Origin: Pandoraea fibrosis
GTDB taxonomy: Bacteria; Pseudomonadota; Gammaproteobacteria; Burkholderiales; Burkholderiaceae
Assembly: GCF_000807775.2 (NCBI RefSeq)
Contig: NZ_CP047385.1
Location: 124,001 to 188,000, forward strand
Reading direction: 5' to 3'
DNA length: 64,000 nt
The notes under the pieces are model-generated. The model saw nothing but the letters and a program-made list of their open reading frames with translations. It was not told the DNA's origin and did not search any database. The stretch's first letter is position 1; every line of letters begins with the position of its first letter. Below, piece by piece: positions 1 to 8,264 of this stretch. The position numbers and the translations under genes were made by a program.

Positions 1-161
1 TGCTCACGCCGAGTCTCGTCGGCATGGTGTTCAGCTTCCTCGCCGGTCTGGTGGCGCTGCGCTGGCTCTCGCGCTGGCTGGAACATGGCCGCTGGTACCT
101 GTTCGGCATCTACTGTCTCGTGGCCTCGGCCGTGGTGCTGGCAGCAAGCCAGTTTCTGTAA
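1..161 (+). CDS. uppP: Undecaprenyl-diphosphatase UppP/BacA, C-terminal end (partial)
   Basis: Open from the left edge in the frame starting at base 3 and ending at TAA 159-161, giving the last 52 residues of a membrane protein. The translation contains LVGMVFSFLAGLVALRWL, then a charged turn (SRWLEHGRWYLFGIYC) and a final hydrophobic segment ending ASQFL. This matches the last two membrane helices of the BacA/UppP family, which dephosphorylates undecaprenyl diphosphate at the inner membrane to recycle the lipid carrier for cell-wall synthesis. The catalytic residues lie upstream of the window, so the call rests on the C-terminal pattern only. The next gene is on the opposite strand and converges on it. 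Confidence 0.7.
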   Translation, partial: LTPSLVGMVFSFLAGLVALRWLSRWLEHGRWYLFGIYCLVASAVVLAASQFL

Positions 162-231
162 CGCGAGATGTTTCGGGGGCAGCCCATCCGGCGCTGCCCT
201 CGCGATGCTCGATGCCCGATGCCGCCAGGCA

Positions 232-1095
232 TCACACCAATCCCGCCACCACTTCCAGAAACGCCGCGATCGCGCGCGATTCGCGCCGTTCCGCCAGACA
301 CACGACGACGGTGGTCGTCTCCACGCGGGCGTCGCTGATCGCCACCGTGGCGAGCCGCTCGTCGGGGGTGTGCTCACGCGCCGACACCGCCGCAATCCCC
401 AGTCCCAGAATTACCGCCTCGCGGATGGCTTCGCGACTCCCGATCTCCATCGCCACGCTCGGCGTCACGCCAGCGCTCTGCAACGCGGCTTCGAGTGCGT
501 GACGCGTGGTCGAACCCGGCTCGCGCATGAGCATCGGCACGTCGGCCAGCGCGGCGAGCTTCACGCTGCGGTGCCGCGCGAACGGGTGCGAGCGTGGCAC
601 GAGCAGCACGACCGGATGCGTGCGATAGGGCACCACATGCAGCCGGGCGTCGTCGTAGTAGCGCGCGAGCACCGCCACGTCGGTGCGATAGGCCAGCAGG
701 CTCTCGATCATCTCTTCCGAATTGCCCGGGCGCATCGAAATGCGCATGCCGGGATAGCGCGGCTGGAAGGCCGCCACGATCTCCATCGCGTGATGCGGGC
801 CGACGGCACCCAGACGTAACTCCCCCGTGCGCAGCCCGCCATGCTCCTTGAGCAGGCCGAGGGCCTCGGCCTCGTCGGCAAAGATGCGCAGACTCACGGC
901 GTACAACGCTTTGCCGGTCGGGGTCAGCGTCAACCCGCGCCCGTGCCGGTAGAACAGCTCGACCCCGTAGGTCTCCTCCAGCGCACGAATCTGCGTGGTC
1001 ATCGTGGGCTGACTGACATGCAGGGCTTCTGCTGCGCGTGTCACGCTGCCATGACGCGCCACGGCGTGGAACGAGCGCAATTGGGTAATCCGCAT
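232..1095 (-). CDS. LysR-type regulator, aminoethylphosphonate-associated type
   Basis: 287 residues, normal for a LysR regulator. The N-terminal winged helix-turn-helix runs over about residues 1-60 ([20 protein letters not shown] is the recognition region), followed by a periplasmic-binding-fold effector domain. The N-terminus and the early effector domain ([20 protein letters not shown]) resemble the LysR subgroup found beside 2-aminoethylphosphonate genes. The neighbour supports this: the gene is divergent from a phosphonate-associated iron alcohol dehydrogenase, 149 bp away. It probably controls that dehydrogenase and the transporter behind it. The effector is not known; phosphonate is inferred from family and neighbourhood. 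Confidence 0.8.
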   Translation of the reverse strand: MRITQLRSFHAVARHGSVTRAAEALHVSQPTMTTQIRALEETYGVELFYRHGRGLTLTPTGKALYAVSLRIFADEAEALGLLKEHGGLRTGELRLGAVGPHHAMEIVAAFQPRYPGMRISMRPGNSEEMIESLLAYRTDVAVLARYYDDARLHVVPYRTHPVVLLVPRSHPFARHRSVKLAALADVPMLMREPGSTTRHALEAALQSAGVTPSVAMEIGSREAIREAVILGLGIAAVSAREHTPDERLATVAISDARVETTTVVVCLAERRESRAIAAFLEVVAGLV

Positions 1096-1116
1096 CGATG
1101 ACGCTCCGGTGACGAG

Positions 1117-1135
1117 GTATAGGTTTTACCAATAC
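1117..1135. promoter_or_regulatory. Candidate LysR operator between regulator and psrA
   Basis: GTATAGG (1117-1123), five bases, then CCAATAC (1129-1135), an inverted repeat with one mismatch that fits the T-N11-A layout of LysR sites. A third copy of GTATAGG lies at 1161-1167, closer to psrA. The site is in the 149-bp divergent region and is the most AT-rich part of it. Binding is inferred. Confidence 0.45.
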
Positions 1136-1244
1136 AACGGCGAAAAAATGTGAATTGGAAGTATAGGACGGCGCTCACCATAATCCAGCTCAATCTTCGT
1201 CAATTGATCGCATCGCCTGCGGGCGCGGCGGCACCGTCCTCACC

Positions 1245-2342
1245 ATGACTGCACGTTCACGTTTTCATAATCCGGTCGACGTTCACTTCGGTGCGGGCGC
1301 CCTCGCCCATTTGCCCGAACTGGTCGGCAACCGCCGCGCGGTACTCGTCACCATGCCCGAGGCGCGTGCGCTGGGCATGTCCGGTCAGATCGAAGCGCTG
1401 CTCGGGCACCGCCTCGCCGGGGTCATCGATCAGGTCAGCCCGAATCCCGATGTGCGCGAGCTCGCACCGATGTACGGCGACTTCTGGCGGCGCTACGGTC
1501 AGTGCGAAGTGATTGTGGCGTTGGGCGGCGGCAGCGCGCTCGACACGGCCAAGCTGCTCATGGTGGCGGGTGACGACGATCGCTTCGCCACGCTTGTCGA
1601 CGCGCTCGATGCGGGCGAGACCTTCCGGCCAGCGCGCACGAAACGCCTGATCACCGTGCCCACGACGGCCGGTACCGGCAGCGAAGTCACGCCGTGGGCC
1701 ACGTTGTGGGATCGCCATGTGAAGCGCAAGAAATACTCGCTGCATCTGCCCGAGACGTGGCCGGAAGCGGCCATCGTCGATCCGCGTCTGACACGTTCGT
1801 TGCCGCGCGCCGTCACATTGCAAAGCGGTCTGGACGCCCTCTCGCATGCGCTGGAGGCGATCTGGAACGTCAACGCCAATCCGATCTCCGACACCTTCGC
1901 CGTGAGCGCAGCGCGCGACATGATGCGCGTGCTGCCACGACTCATGGCGTCGCTCGACGATGAGGATCTGCGTGCGCAGGCCGCACTTGCCGCGCTGCAA
2001 GCGGGCATGGCGTTCTCGAACACGAAGACCGCGCTGGCGCATTCGATTTCGTATGACATGACGATCCGCCACGGTCTGCCACACGGCATTGCGTGCTCGT
2101 TCACGTTGCCGGCGGTGATGCGGCTGGCCATCGGCCGTCGTGCCGAGCGCGATGCGGTGCTGGCACGCGTGTTCGACGGCGATATCGCCGACGCGCCAGA
2201 CAAGCTCACGGCATTCCTCAACGACCTGGGCGTGGCCACGGAATTCTCGGCGTATGGCGTGAGCGAGCCGGAATCCAGTGCCATGATCGCCGCCGCGCTC
2301 GAGGGTCCGCGCGGCCGCAACTTCATCGGGGCAGCCGTCTGA
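1245..2342 (+). CDS. psrA: Iron-containing alcohol dehydrogenase, phosphonate-associated (PsrA family)
   Basis: 365 residues, a cytosolic group III (iron-dependent) alcohol dehydrogenase. The NAD-binding loop GGGSALDTAK and the family signature TVPTTAGTGSEVT are present. Metal-binding residues appear in GLDALSHALE (Asp and His), in ALAHSISYD and in HGLPHGIACS. The sequence resembles the subgroup linked to phosphonate metabolism, which would interconvert phosphonoacetaldehyde and 2-hydroxyethylphosphonate or handle a related aldehyde. It is followed after 207 bp by an MHS-type transporter and divergent from a phosphonate-type LysR regulator. No phosphonatase, aminotransferase (phnW) or other phn gene is visible here, so the substrate is inferred. 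ATG is chosen as the first start after the divergent promoter region; no strong Shine-Dalgarno is visible. Confidence 0.8.
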   Translation: MTARSRFHNPVDVHFGAGALAHLPELVGNRRAVLVTMPEARALGMSGQIEALLGHRLAGVIDQVSPNPDVRELAPMYGDFWRRYGQCEVIVALGGGSALDTAKLLMVAGDDDRFATLVDALDAGETFRPARTKRLITVPTTAGTGSEVTPWATLWDRHVKRKKYSLHLPETWPEAAIVDPRLTRSLPRAVTLQSGLDALSHALEAIWNVNANPISDTFAVSAARDMMRVLPRLMASLDDEDLRAQAALAALQAGMAFSNTKTALAHSISYDMTIRHGLPHGIACSFTLPAVMRLAIGRRAERDAVLARVFDGDIADAPDKLTAFLNDLGVATEFSAYGVSEPESSAMIAAALEGPRGRNFIGAAV

Positions 2343-2549
2343 CCGACAGGCTGTCGCTTTGATCGCATGCGTTTGCGCGTATGCGTGTTTTCGAGTCTTA
2401 CCCGCAGTCCCCGCAACACCCATTATCAAAAAATAGTCGCGTGACGAACCGATGTACGCGCGGCACCGAGACATCCAGGAGACAGACGCCCGGCGCAGAC
2501 CGGCGCGTCGCAGCGCGCCGCACGGCGCGGCGCATCAACAGGAGGCGCA

Positions 2550-3857
2550 ATGGAACAGGTTCTCACCGGCGTGGGTGGCAGCGATGCCGTGAACGCCGAA
2601 AAAGCGGTGCGCACGGTCGCGCTGGCCAGCCTGATCGGCACGACCGTCGAATGGTATGACTTCTTCCTGTACGGCACCGTCACAGGGCTCGTCTTCAACA
2701 AACTCTTCTTTCCCAGCGGCGACGCCTTCGTCGCCACCGCCCTCGCCTACACGGTCTATGCGGTGGGTTTCGCGACGCGTCCGCTCGGCGGCATCCTGTT
2801 CGGTCACTTCGGCGACCGGCTCGGCCGCAAGCCATTGCTGATCGTCACCCTCACCATCATGGGGGTGTCGACCTTCCTGATCGGACTGGTGCCAACCTAC
2901 GACAGCATCGGGATTGCTGCGCCACTGATCCTGCTATTCCTGCGGCTGTTGCAGGGCATCGGACTGGGCGGTGAATGGGGCGGCGCGGTGTTGATGGCGT
3001 TCGAGTACGCACCGCGAGGCAAGCGCGGGCAGTTCGCGGCGTATCCGCAGATCGGACTCGCTGTGGGGCTGTGTCTGTCGACGGGCGTGGTCGCGTTGCT
3101 CTCGTCCACTTTGACCGACGCGCAGTTCATGGCCTGGGGGTGGCGCCTCGCGTTCATGCTCAGTCTGGTGCTGGTCGCCGTGGGCATGTTCATCCGTCTG
3201 CGCGTGCTCGAGACACCCGAATTCGCCCGCATCAAGGACAGTCAGCGCGTCGCGCATGTGCCGCTCTCGGAGATTGCGCGCGACTATCGGCGCAACGTGC
3301 TGCTTGGGTGGGGCGCGCGCTATATCGACGGCGTGGTGTTCAACGTCTACGCAGTGTTCGCGATCTCGTATCTCGTGGGCACGCTGCACTTTCCGAAGAC
3401 GCCGATTCTGCTGGCCGTCACGTTCGCGGCCCTCGTGCTGGTTGTCACGATTCCCTACGCATCGAAGCTGTCGGATCGCGTGGGACGCCGCCGTGTGTTC
3501 GGCTGGGGCGCATTGGCCTGTGGTGTGTCGTCGATACCCGCACTGGCGGTGATGCATTACTCGTCGAACGTGTGGTGGGTGTCGCTCGCCGTGATCGTGC
3601 CGCTGGGCGTGGTGTACGCGTTTGTCTACGGACCGGAAGCGTCGATGTTCTGCGAGTTGTTCGATACGCGGGTGCGCTACACGGGCATTTCCGTCGTGTA
3701 TCAGGTCTCGGGAATCGTTTCCAGCTCGATCACACCGTTGGTCGCGGCAACGCTGCTCGAATACGGCGGCCATCGACCCTGGTGGATCGCGGTGTATGTG
3801 CTGGTGGTGGGATGTCTGTCCGCAGCCTGTGCGTCGGCAATGAAGCGCACTTACTGA
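2550..3857 (+). CDS. MFS transporter, metabolite:H+ symporter (MHS) family
   Basis: 435 residues with about 12 membrane helices. It begins with the MHS N-terminal pattern (LIGTTVEWYDFFLYGT, residues about 30-45) and has the MFS loop motif GHFGDRLGRK between helices 2 and 3, and LGGEWGGAVL in helix 4. MHS proteins import carboxylates, betaines and similar solutes with protons. A clear AGGAGG lies 6 bp before the ATG. Its position behind psrA suggests it brings in the compound that PsrA's pathway uses, possibly a phosphonate, but the sequence alone does not show the substrate. A strong terminator follows at 3921-3960, so the psrA-MFS unit ends here. Confidence 0.85.
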   Translation: MEQVLTGVGGSDAVNAEKAVRTVALASLIGTTVEWYDFFLYGTVTGLVFNKLFFPSGDAFVATALAYTVYAVGFATRPLGGILFGHFGDRLGRKPLLIVTLTIMGVSTFLIGLVPTYDSIGIAAPLILLFLRLLQGIGLGGEWGGAVLMAFEYAPRGKRGQFAAYPQIGLAVGLCLSTGVVALLSSTLTDAQFMAWGWRLAFMLSLVLVAVGMFIRLRVLETPEFARIKDSQRVAHVPLSEIARDYRRNVLLGWGARYIDGVVFNVYAVFAISYLVGTLHFPKTPILLAVTFAALVLVVTIPYASKLSDRVGRRRVFGWGALACGVSSIPALAVMHYSSNVWWVSLAVIVPLGVVYAFVYGPEASMFCELFDTRVRYTGISVVYQVSGIVSSSITPLVAATLLEYGGHRPWWIAVYVLVVGCLSAACASAMKRTY

Positions 3858-3920
3858 GCGGCGGGGGAAAACCGGAGGGGGCAGGAGGAAGCGAGAGGGA
3901 CGTCCCGTGAATCGGGAGCG

Positions 3921-3960
3921 CGGCAGGCCGGTGGATGGCTCCCCGGCCTGCCGTTTTTTT
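3921..3960 (+). terminator. Rho-independent terminator after the MFS gene
   Basis: An 11-bp perfect stem (CGGCAGGCCGG at 3921-3931 with its complement at 3943-3953) followed directly by seven T residues. It ends the rightward psrA-MFS transcript and insulates it from the convergent small gene starting at 3969. Confidence 0.9.
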
Positions 3961-3968
3961 ACACAGAC

Positions 3969-4220
3969 TTACTGACCGAAGTAGATCGATCCGGCGCGAT
4001 TCACGCGACCCGGCACTTCATACACCGGGGCAACCGTCGACGTTTGCACTGCGGCGGCTACCGGGCCCGGCTGGGCTTGCGTTTGCACTTGCGTCTGGGC
4101 TTGTTGCTGGGTTTGCTGCGGCTGAGCGGCCGGTTGGGAACTCTCGGCGGCGCCGGCGGCACCTGCGGTGAGACATGCGGCAACGAAGGCCGAAGCGATC
4201 AGAATCTGTTTCATTTTCAT
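3969..4220 (-). CDS. Small secreted Gln-rich protein, unknown function
   Basis: 83 residues. The start ATG at 4220 is preceded by GGAGAA (AGGAG core). Residues 1-24 form a clean Sec signal peptide (MKMKQILIASAFVAACLTAG, then AAGAA as cleavage region). The mature part begins with a low-complexity stretch rich in Gln, Pro, Thr and Ala (about residues 28-55), then a short tail ending in VYEVPGRVNRAGSIYFGQ. No catalytic motif and no cysteine in the mature part are visible. It is probably periplasmic or outer-membrane associated. It stands alone between two terminated or unrelated units, and I do not recognise the family. Confidence 0.65.
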   Translation of the reverse strand: MKMKQILIASAFVAACLTAGAAGAAESSQPAAQPQQTQQQAQTQVQTQAQPGPVAAAVQTSTVAPVYEVPGRVNRAGSIYFGQ

Positions 4221-4432
4221 TTCTCCTGTCTGGCGAGACGTCCACCGTGGGCGCCGTCATTGCCGCCAATCTACGCCCGCGCGTAAAGGAGAAAAATGCG
4301 ATCCCGAGGAAGGACGCATTGCTGAAAACGAAATAATGAGCCGTCAGAAACGTGGATTCGTCGCCGAATTCGGGGTGACCGGGCGAACGACCCAGCGATA
4401 TCTCGAGACGTGAGGGAAGCGGATGCTTCGGT

Positions 4433-4549
4433 TCAGCGACGCGTCACGCGCGCCTGCTGACGACGTGTACGCTCGGCACGGCTGCGAAGATAGGAAGCGG
4501 TGAGCAGCGAAGCACTCGCCAGCAGAAGGAAAGAACCGAGGGCAGCCAT
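4433..4549 (-). CDS. Small single-span membrane protein, unknown function
   Basis: 38 residues if translation begins at the ATG at 4549. That start is chosen because CAGGAG lies seven bases upstream, whereas the in-frame ATGs at 4627 and 4624 lack a good ribosome site and would add a 26-residue basic leader. The protein is one hydrophobic helix (about residues 3-19, ALGSFLLLASASLLTASYL) followed by a strongly basic tail (RSRAERTRRQQARVTRR), so the C-terminus should face the cytoplasm. No family is recognised. Such small basic membrane peptides are easily missed by gene callers. Confidence 0.45.
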   Translation of the reverse strand: MAALGSFLLLASASLLTASYLRSRAERTRRQQARVTRR

Positions 4550-5008
4550 GGTATTGCTCCTGTTCGAACCGGCGTCGTTCGCGGTGCGGCGCACCTTGCG
4601 ACTCACGAGGCCAGTTGACTTCATCACGTTGTCACTCTACTGCTGTCACACCCAGCAATAAACCCCACCTGAACAAACAAGCTATTGCACGCGGCGACAT
4701 TTGCCGTCGAATCGCTGCCCGGCGGGCGCCATTCACGCGCCATATTGTTGTTTTATCGGCATTAAATGGTTGATTTTCAATAGCTTTTTCGAATCGGACG
4801 ATCGGTTGCGTTTTGTGGACGCTCAGTTGCGAAAAAACCACGGGTTTTCCCTAAGATTCATCCATGCCAACGCGACGGACACCGCAACGCAGCAAAACGA
4901 AGTGCCGAAAGTCGATTGATGCTGTCGATTGACGCCTGACACCTCCGCTGCCGATGCCCCGAACGCTAGCTGATCAAGACGTTATCAACTAATGACAGGA
5001 GTCTCACC
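4550..5008. other. Intergenic region with low-GC segment
   Basis: 459 bp between the small membrane gene and the DUF4148 gene. Bases about 4640-4870 are distinctly richer in A and T than the surroundings and probably carry promoter elements for one or both neighbours. Two short open frames (4632-4841 minus, 4701-4919 plus) overlap each other and have no ribosome sites or recognisable products. I see no RNA gene here. Confidence 0.4.
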
Positions 5009-5323
5009 ATGAACACCCGTATCCTTGCTGCCGTTGTCGCTGCTGCTTCGTTCGTATCGGCCTCTGCTTTCGCTGACGCTCGCTACGACAACAACGTTTC
5101 CGATTTGCAAGTCGCTACCCAAAGCCAGGTGGCTCGCGCCGAAGTGCGCAGCGAACTGGCGCAAGCCAGCGCTAGCGGCCAGTTGAATCAGGTCGAAACC
5201 GGCGCGCCGCTGGTGTCGGCTACGCAAGCGCAACAAGCCGCGCCGGCGGATTCGCTCACGCGTGCCGATGTGCGCGCTCAACTGAACGACCGTCACCTGC
5301 TCGATCAGGACAACCGCTCGTAA
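5009..5323 (+). CDS. DUF4148-type secreted protein
   Basis: 104 residues. A good ribosome site (ACAGGAG, eight bases) precedes the ATG. Residues 1-22 are a Sec signal peptide (MNTRILAAVVAAASFVSASA, cleavage near AFA-DA). The mature region has the DUF4148 pattern of Burkholderiales proteins: repeated (S/T)RA-V-(A/S)EL blocks such as SQVARAEVRSELAQA and LTRADVRAQLND. The function of the family is unknown; it is abundant and periplasmic or cell-surface associated. The gene is monocistronic, with a terminator at 5361-5387 and a long AT-rich upstream region. Confidence 0.8.
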   Translation: MNTRILAAVVAAASFVSASAFADARYDNNVSDLQVATQSQVARAEVRSELAQASASGQLNQVETGAPLVSATQAQQAAPADSLTRADVRAQLNDRHLLDQDNRS

Positions 5324-5360
5324 GTTGCATTGACGCATCGACCCCAAGCGATGCGACGCT

Positions 5361-5387
5361 GCCGGCCTGCCCAGGCCGGCTTTTTTT
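5361..5387 (+). terminator. Rho-independent terminator after the DUF4148 gene
   Basis: GCCGGCCTG (5361-5369) pairs with CAGGCCGGC (5372-5380), followed by seven T residues at 5381-5387. Confidence 0.85.
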
Positions 5388-5415
5388 CGTTCGCGGAATG
5401 CGTGAAAGCGGCCCG

Positions 5416-5439
5416 AAAAAAAGCCGCCCGAAGGCGGCT
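5416..5439 (-). terminator. Rho-independent terminator for the adenosine deaminase unit
   Basis: On the minus strand AGCCGCC and its complement (5433-5439 and 5422-5428) form a stem with a short UUCG-type loop, followed by a run of seven T residues (complement of 5416-5422). It lies 43 bp beyond the stop codon of the leftward purine-salvage unit. Confidence 0.85.
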
Positions 5440-5481
5440 GAAGGTCGGGTGAGACCAAGGAAAAGCGGGGATGCCGGGGCG

Positions 5482-6591
5482 TCAGGCCGCCAGCGTCCGG
5501 GTGAGCGTATCGCGCGCTGCATCGAAGTCCGTCGCGAAACTGCGATGCCAATCGCGGCGCGTGCTGTCGTCGATCCAGGCACCGTCGAGGCCGTTGCGCA
5601 TGAAGCCGCGCAGGTCGTCGAGCGAGAACCCGAAGTGGCTGTACATCAGCTCCCATGCCTGCGCGGGATTGACCTTGTGCAGCGTCGGATCGTCGGTGTT
5701 CGGGTGCAGCTTCAGTCCGAGCCCGGGCATGCGGCGAATCGGGTGATCCTCTGCCCAACGCTCCGGCGTGAGCGTGCGCAGGTAATACGAGTTGGTCGGC
5801 ACGACAGTGAAGACGATGCCGCGCTCGGCGCATTCGCGCGCGAAGTCCGGTGCATCGACGATGGTGTAACCATGATCGATGCGATCGCACTTGAGCAGTT
5901 CGACGGCCGTCTCGACGTTGGTCCACGGCATGCCGAATTCGCCCGCGTGCGCGGTCGTCTTGAAGCCCGCCAGACGCGCATTGCGATACGCCTTCCAGAA
6001 CAGCTCCGGTGGCCGGTCGTTCTCCCGGTAGTCGATACCGATGCCGATCACTTCGTCAGCACGATGGGCGCGCATCCACTCCACCATCTCGACGGCTTCG
6101 CGCGGATCGGCCTCACGATCGATGCTCGGCACGAGACGGCCGACGATGCCGTGATCGCGTGCGGCATCGCGAATGGCGGCGACGATGGCGTCTTGCGCGC
6201 GCGGATAAGGAATACCAGAGGTGCGCACGGTGCCCGTCGGGTTCCAGAAAAACTCGCTGTAGCGCACGTTGTGCGCTGCGGCGTCGGCCAGATATTCGTA
6301 GGCGATGCGATGCAGATCGTCAGGCGTGGTCAACAGATGCTCGTCGAGCGCGCGCAGTACGCGCAACACCCCGACCGGCTTTTCGCCACGCGTGTAAAAG
6401 GCGTCGATCTCGACACGCGCCAGCGGCGCGTTCGATTTTTCCGCGAGCGCCACGAACGTGTCGTGACGCACCGCGCCCAGCAAATGGCAATGCAATTCAA
6501 CCTTCGGCATCGCATGGAAAAACGTGCGGTGCGCCTCCTGAATCTGCACGCCGGTGCGTGCGGCGGGCACATGGCCCGGTGTCTCTGTCAT
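5482..6591 (-). CDS. add: Adenosine deaminase family protein
   Basis: 369 residues from ATG 6591; a GTG one codon upstream is also possible. It is a TIM-barrel amidohydrolase of the adenosine/AMP deaminase family, converting adenosine to inosine plus ammonia in the cytosol. Zinc ligands and catalytic residues are visible: HCHLLG near residue 35, HAGE near the middle (His and catalytic Glu), DHGYTI (His) and NTDDPTLH (two Asp) in the last third. Downstream of and probably co-transcribed with the NCS2 permease (64 bp gap containing a hairpin), which suggests purine import coupled to deamination. Adenine deaminase activity is a related alternative, because members of this family differ in preferring base or nucleoside. 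Confidence 0.8.
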   Translation of the reverse strand: MTETPGHVPAARTGVQIQEAHRTFFHAMPKVELHCHLLGAVRHDTFVALAEKSNAPLARVEIDAFYTRGEKPVGVLRVLRALDEHLLTTPDDLHRIAYEYLADAAAHNVRYSEFFWNPTGTVRTSGIPYPRAQDAIVAAIRDAARDHGIVGRLVPSIDREADPREAVEMVEWMRAHRADEVIGIGIDYRENDRPPELFWKAYRNARLAGFKTTAHAGEFGMPWTNVETAVELLKCDRIDHGYTIVDAPDFARECAERGIVFTVVPTNSYYLRTLTPERWAEDHPIRRMPGLGLKLHPNTDDPTLHKVNPAQAWELMYSHFGFSLDDLRGFMRNGLDGAWIDDSTRRDWHRSFATDFDAARDTLTRTLAA

Positions 6592-6612
6592 CACGTCTAG
6601 TCTTCTCTTGAA

Positions 6613-6644
6613 TTCACCGGCAGACGGGGCATCTGCCGGTTGAA
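6613..6644 (-). promoter_or_regulatory. Intercistronic stem-loop between permease and deaminase genes
   Basis: TTCACCGGCAGA (6613-6624) is nearly perfectly complementary to TCTGCCGGTTGAA (6632-6644), with a 7-base loop. No T tract follows on either strand, so it is more likely an mRNA-stabilising or partial attenuation hairpin than a full terminator. Confidence 0.5.
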
Positions 6645-6655
6645 CGGTGTGCCGC

Positions 6656-8050
6656 TCAATGGCGTCCCACCACCGTCCAGAAGTAATACGCCAGCGGCAG
6701 CGCCAGCACGTACAGTCCCCACGGCAATTCCCTGAAGCGGCCCATCAGCGCCTTGACCAGCACGTAGCACAGCAGCCCGCCCGCGATACCGGTGCCGAAG
6801 CTGTTCGAGAGCAGCGTGAGCAGCACCATCGCCAGCACGGGGAACGCATCGCTGAAATCGTCGAACGGCACATGACGGATGGTGCTGAACATCGACAGAC
6901 CAATGAGGATCAACGCGGGCGCCGTGGCTTCCTTCGGAATGGCCAGCGCGACCGGCACGAAGAAGCACATCAGCGCGAACATCACGGCAGCGGCAATCGA
7001 CGTGAGACCGGTGCGGCCCCCCGCTTCGACACCGGCTGCGGACTCGACCAGTGCCGTCAGCGCCGGAATGCCGAGCAATGCACCGCCTGTCGCGGCGATC
7101 GAATCGACGAGGAACGGACGGTTGATGTTCTCCATGTTGCCGTGCTCGTCGAGCAGGCCAGCCTTGCCGCCGACGGCGAGCGTGGTGCCCAGCGTGGAGA
7201 AGAATTCGGCAGCGAAGAACGCGAACAGATACGGCAGCGCGGCTATCGTCAACGCACTGCGCAGGTCGAGTTGAAAGGCCACCGGCGCAATGCTGTGCGG
7301 CAGCGAAATGAATGACTCGGGCAGCTTGGTCACGCCCAGCGGCACCCCGGCCACCGCCGCGACCAGAATCGACCACAGGATCGCGCCCGGCACCTTGCGG
7401 CCTTGCAACAGCACGGCAGTGCCCAGACCGATCAACGCGACGATCGTGCCCGGCTTGCTGAAGTCGCCCAGGGCAAATGCGTTGGTCTTGGCGTTGGCCA
7501 CGACCATCCCCGCATTGCGCACGCCCAGCACGGCGATGAACAACCCGATGGACGCGCCCAGACCCAGCTTGATGGCCGTCGGAATCAATCGCGCGACCAC
7601 GCTGCGCGCGCCGATTACCGTGAGCAGTAGGAACAGCACGCCGGACAGGAAGGCGATGGCGATGCCCGTCTGCCAGGCCACGTGTTCCGTGGCGGCGAGC
7701 GTGACGCCCACGATGACCGATCCGCCGATGCCCGGCCCGACGACGAACGGCAGGTTCGCATAGAAACCCATGAGCACCGAGAACAGCACGAAGACCAGCA
7801 TGACGGCCGTGGTGGCCGCGCCGCGATCCATGCCGCCCGTGGCGAGCAGCGAGGGAATGACGACGAGCAGATAGGCGGCAGCAAGGAACGTGGTGATGCC
7901 GGCCAGCACTTCGGTGCGCACGCTGGAGCCGCGCCCGGCGATGGCGAAGCGGCGCTCGAGCCAGCCGCCCGGGACAGCGGCTGGCCGGCCCGAAGTGATG
8001 TCCGACGCCGCGGGGCGCACCGTGTCGCGCTCAGGAGTAGAAGTCTGCAT
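6656..8050 (-). CDS. NCS2-family purine permease (AzgA-like)
   Basis: 464 residues with about 12-14 membrane helices. The N-terminal pattern [20 protein letters not shown] followed by FLAAAYLLVVIPSLLA is typical of the AzgA branch of the NCS2 nucleobase transporters (adenine/guanine/hypoxanthine:H+ symport). The central FFAAEFFSTLGTTLAVGGKA and ALTALVESAAGVEAGGRTGL correspond to the conserved substrate-binding helices 8 and 10. First gene of a leftward unit with adenosine deaminase and divergent from a LysR regulator 214 bp away. Substrate within the purines is not determined by sequence. Confidence 0.85.
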   Translation of the reverse strand: MQTSTPERDTVRPAASDITSGRPAAVPGGWLERRFAIAGRGSSVRTEVLAGITTFLAAAYLLVVIPSLLATGGMDRGAATTAVMLVFVLFSVLMGFYANLPFVVGPGIGGSVIVGVTLAATEHVAWQTGIAIAFLSGVLFLLLTVIGARSVVARLIPTAIKLGLGASIGLFIAVLGVRNAGMVVANAKTNAFALGDFSKPGTIVALIGLGTAVLLQGRKVPGAILWSILVAAVAGVPLGVTKLPESFISLPHSIAPVAFQLDLRSALTIAALPYLFAFFAAEFFSTLGTTLAVGGKAGLLDEHGNMENINRPFLVDSIAATGGALLGIPALTALVESAAGVEAGGRTGLTSIAAAVMFALMCFFVPVALAIPKEATAPALILIGLSMFSTIRHVPFDDFSDAFPVLAMVLLTLLSNSFGTGIAGGLLCYVLVKALMGRFRELPWGLYVLALPLAYYFWTVVGRH

Positions 8051-8144
8051 AAGCCAAGAATAGTGGGTCTTTGCGTGGCACTTTACGTGCGTGCGACTAT
8101 AAATAAAAAATGAAATTACTTATGATTCAATAATTCAAATCTAT

Positions 8145-8156
8145 TCTTCGCGAAGA
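8145..8156. promoter_or_regulatory. Palindrome in the permease/LysR divergent region
   Basis: A perfect 12-bp palindrome, TCTTCGCGAAGA, in the 214-bp region between the NCS2 permease and the LysR gene. Just to its left (8100-8142) lies a very AT-rich stretch likely to hold the promoters. Its role as an operator is inferred from position and symmetry. Confidence 0.35.
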
Positions 8157-8264
8157 CCGTGGATTCCCGGGATGTCCTGGGCGTCCGGCGCATCGAGTCC
8201 TCAAAGCGGTCTCGCGATATTGCTGTCCTGATCTTTCCTCAGGACGCCACTACAGGAGCGCGCC

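Noticed and set aside
4632..4919. Two overlapping short frames (69 codons minus, 72 codons plus) in the AT-rich gap
   Set aside because: No ribosome sites, no family resemblance, and mutually overlapping on opposite strands. Treated as intergenic.
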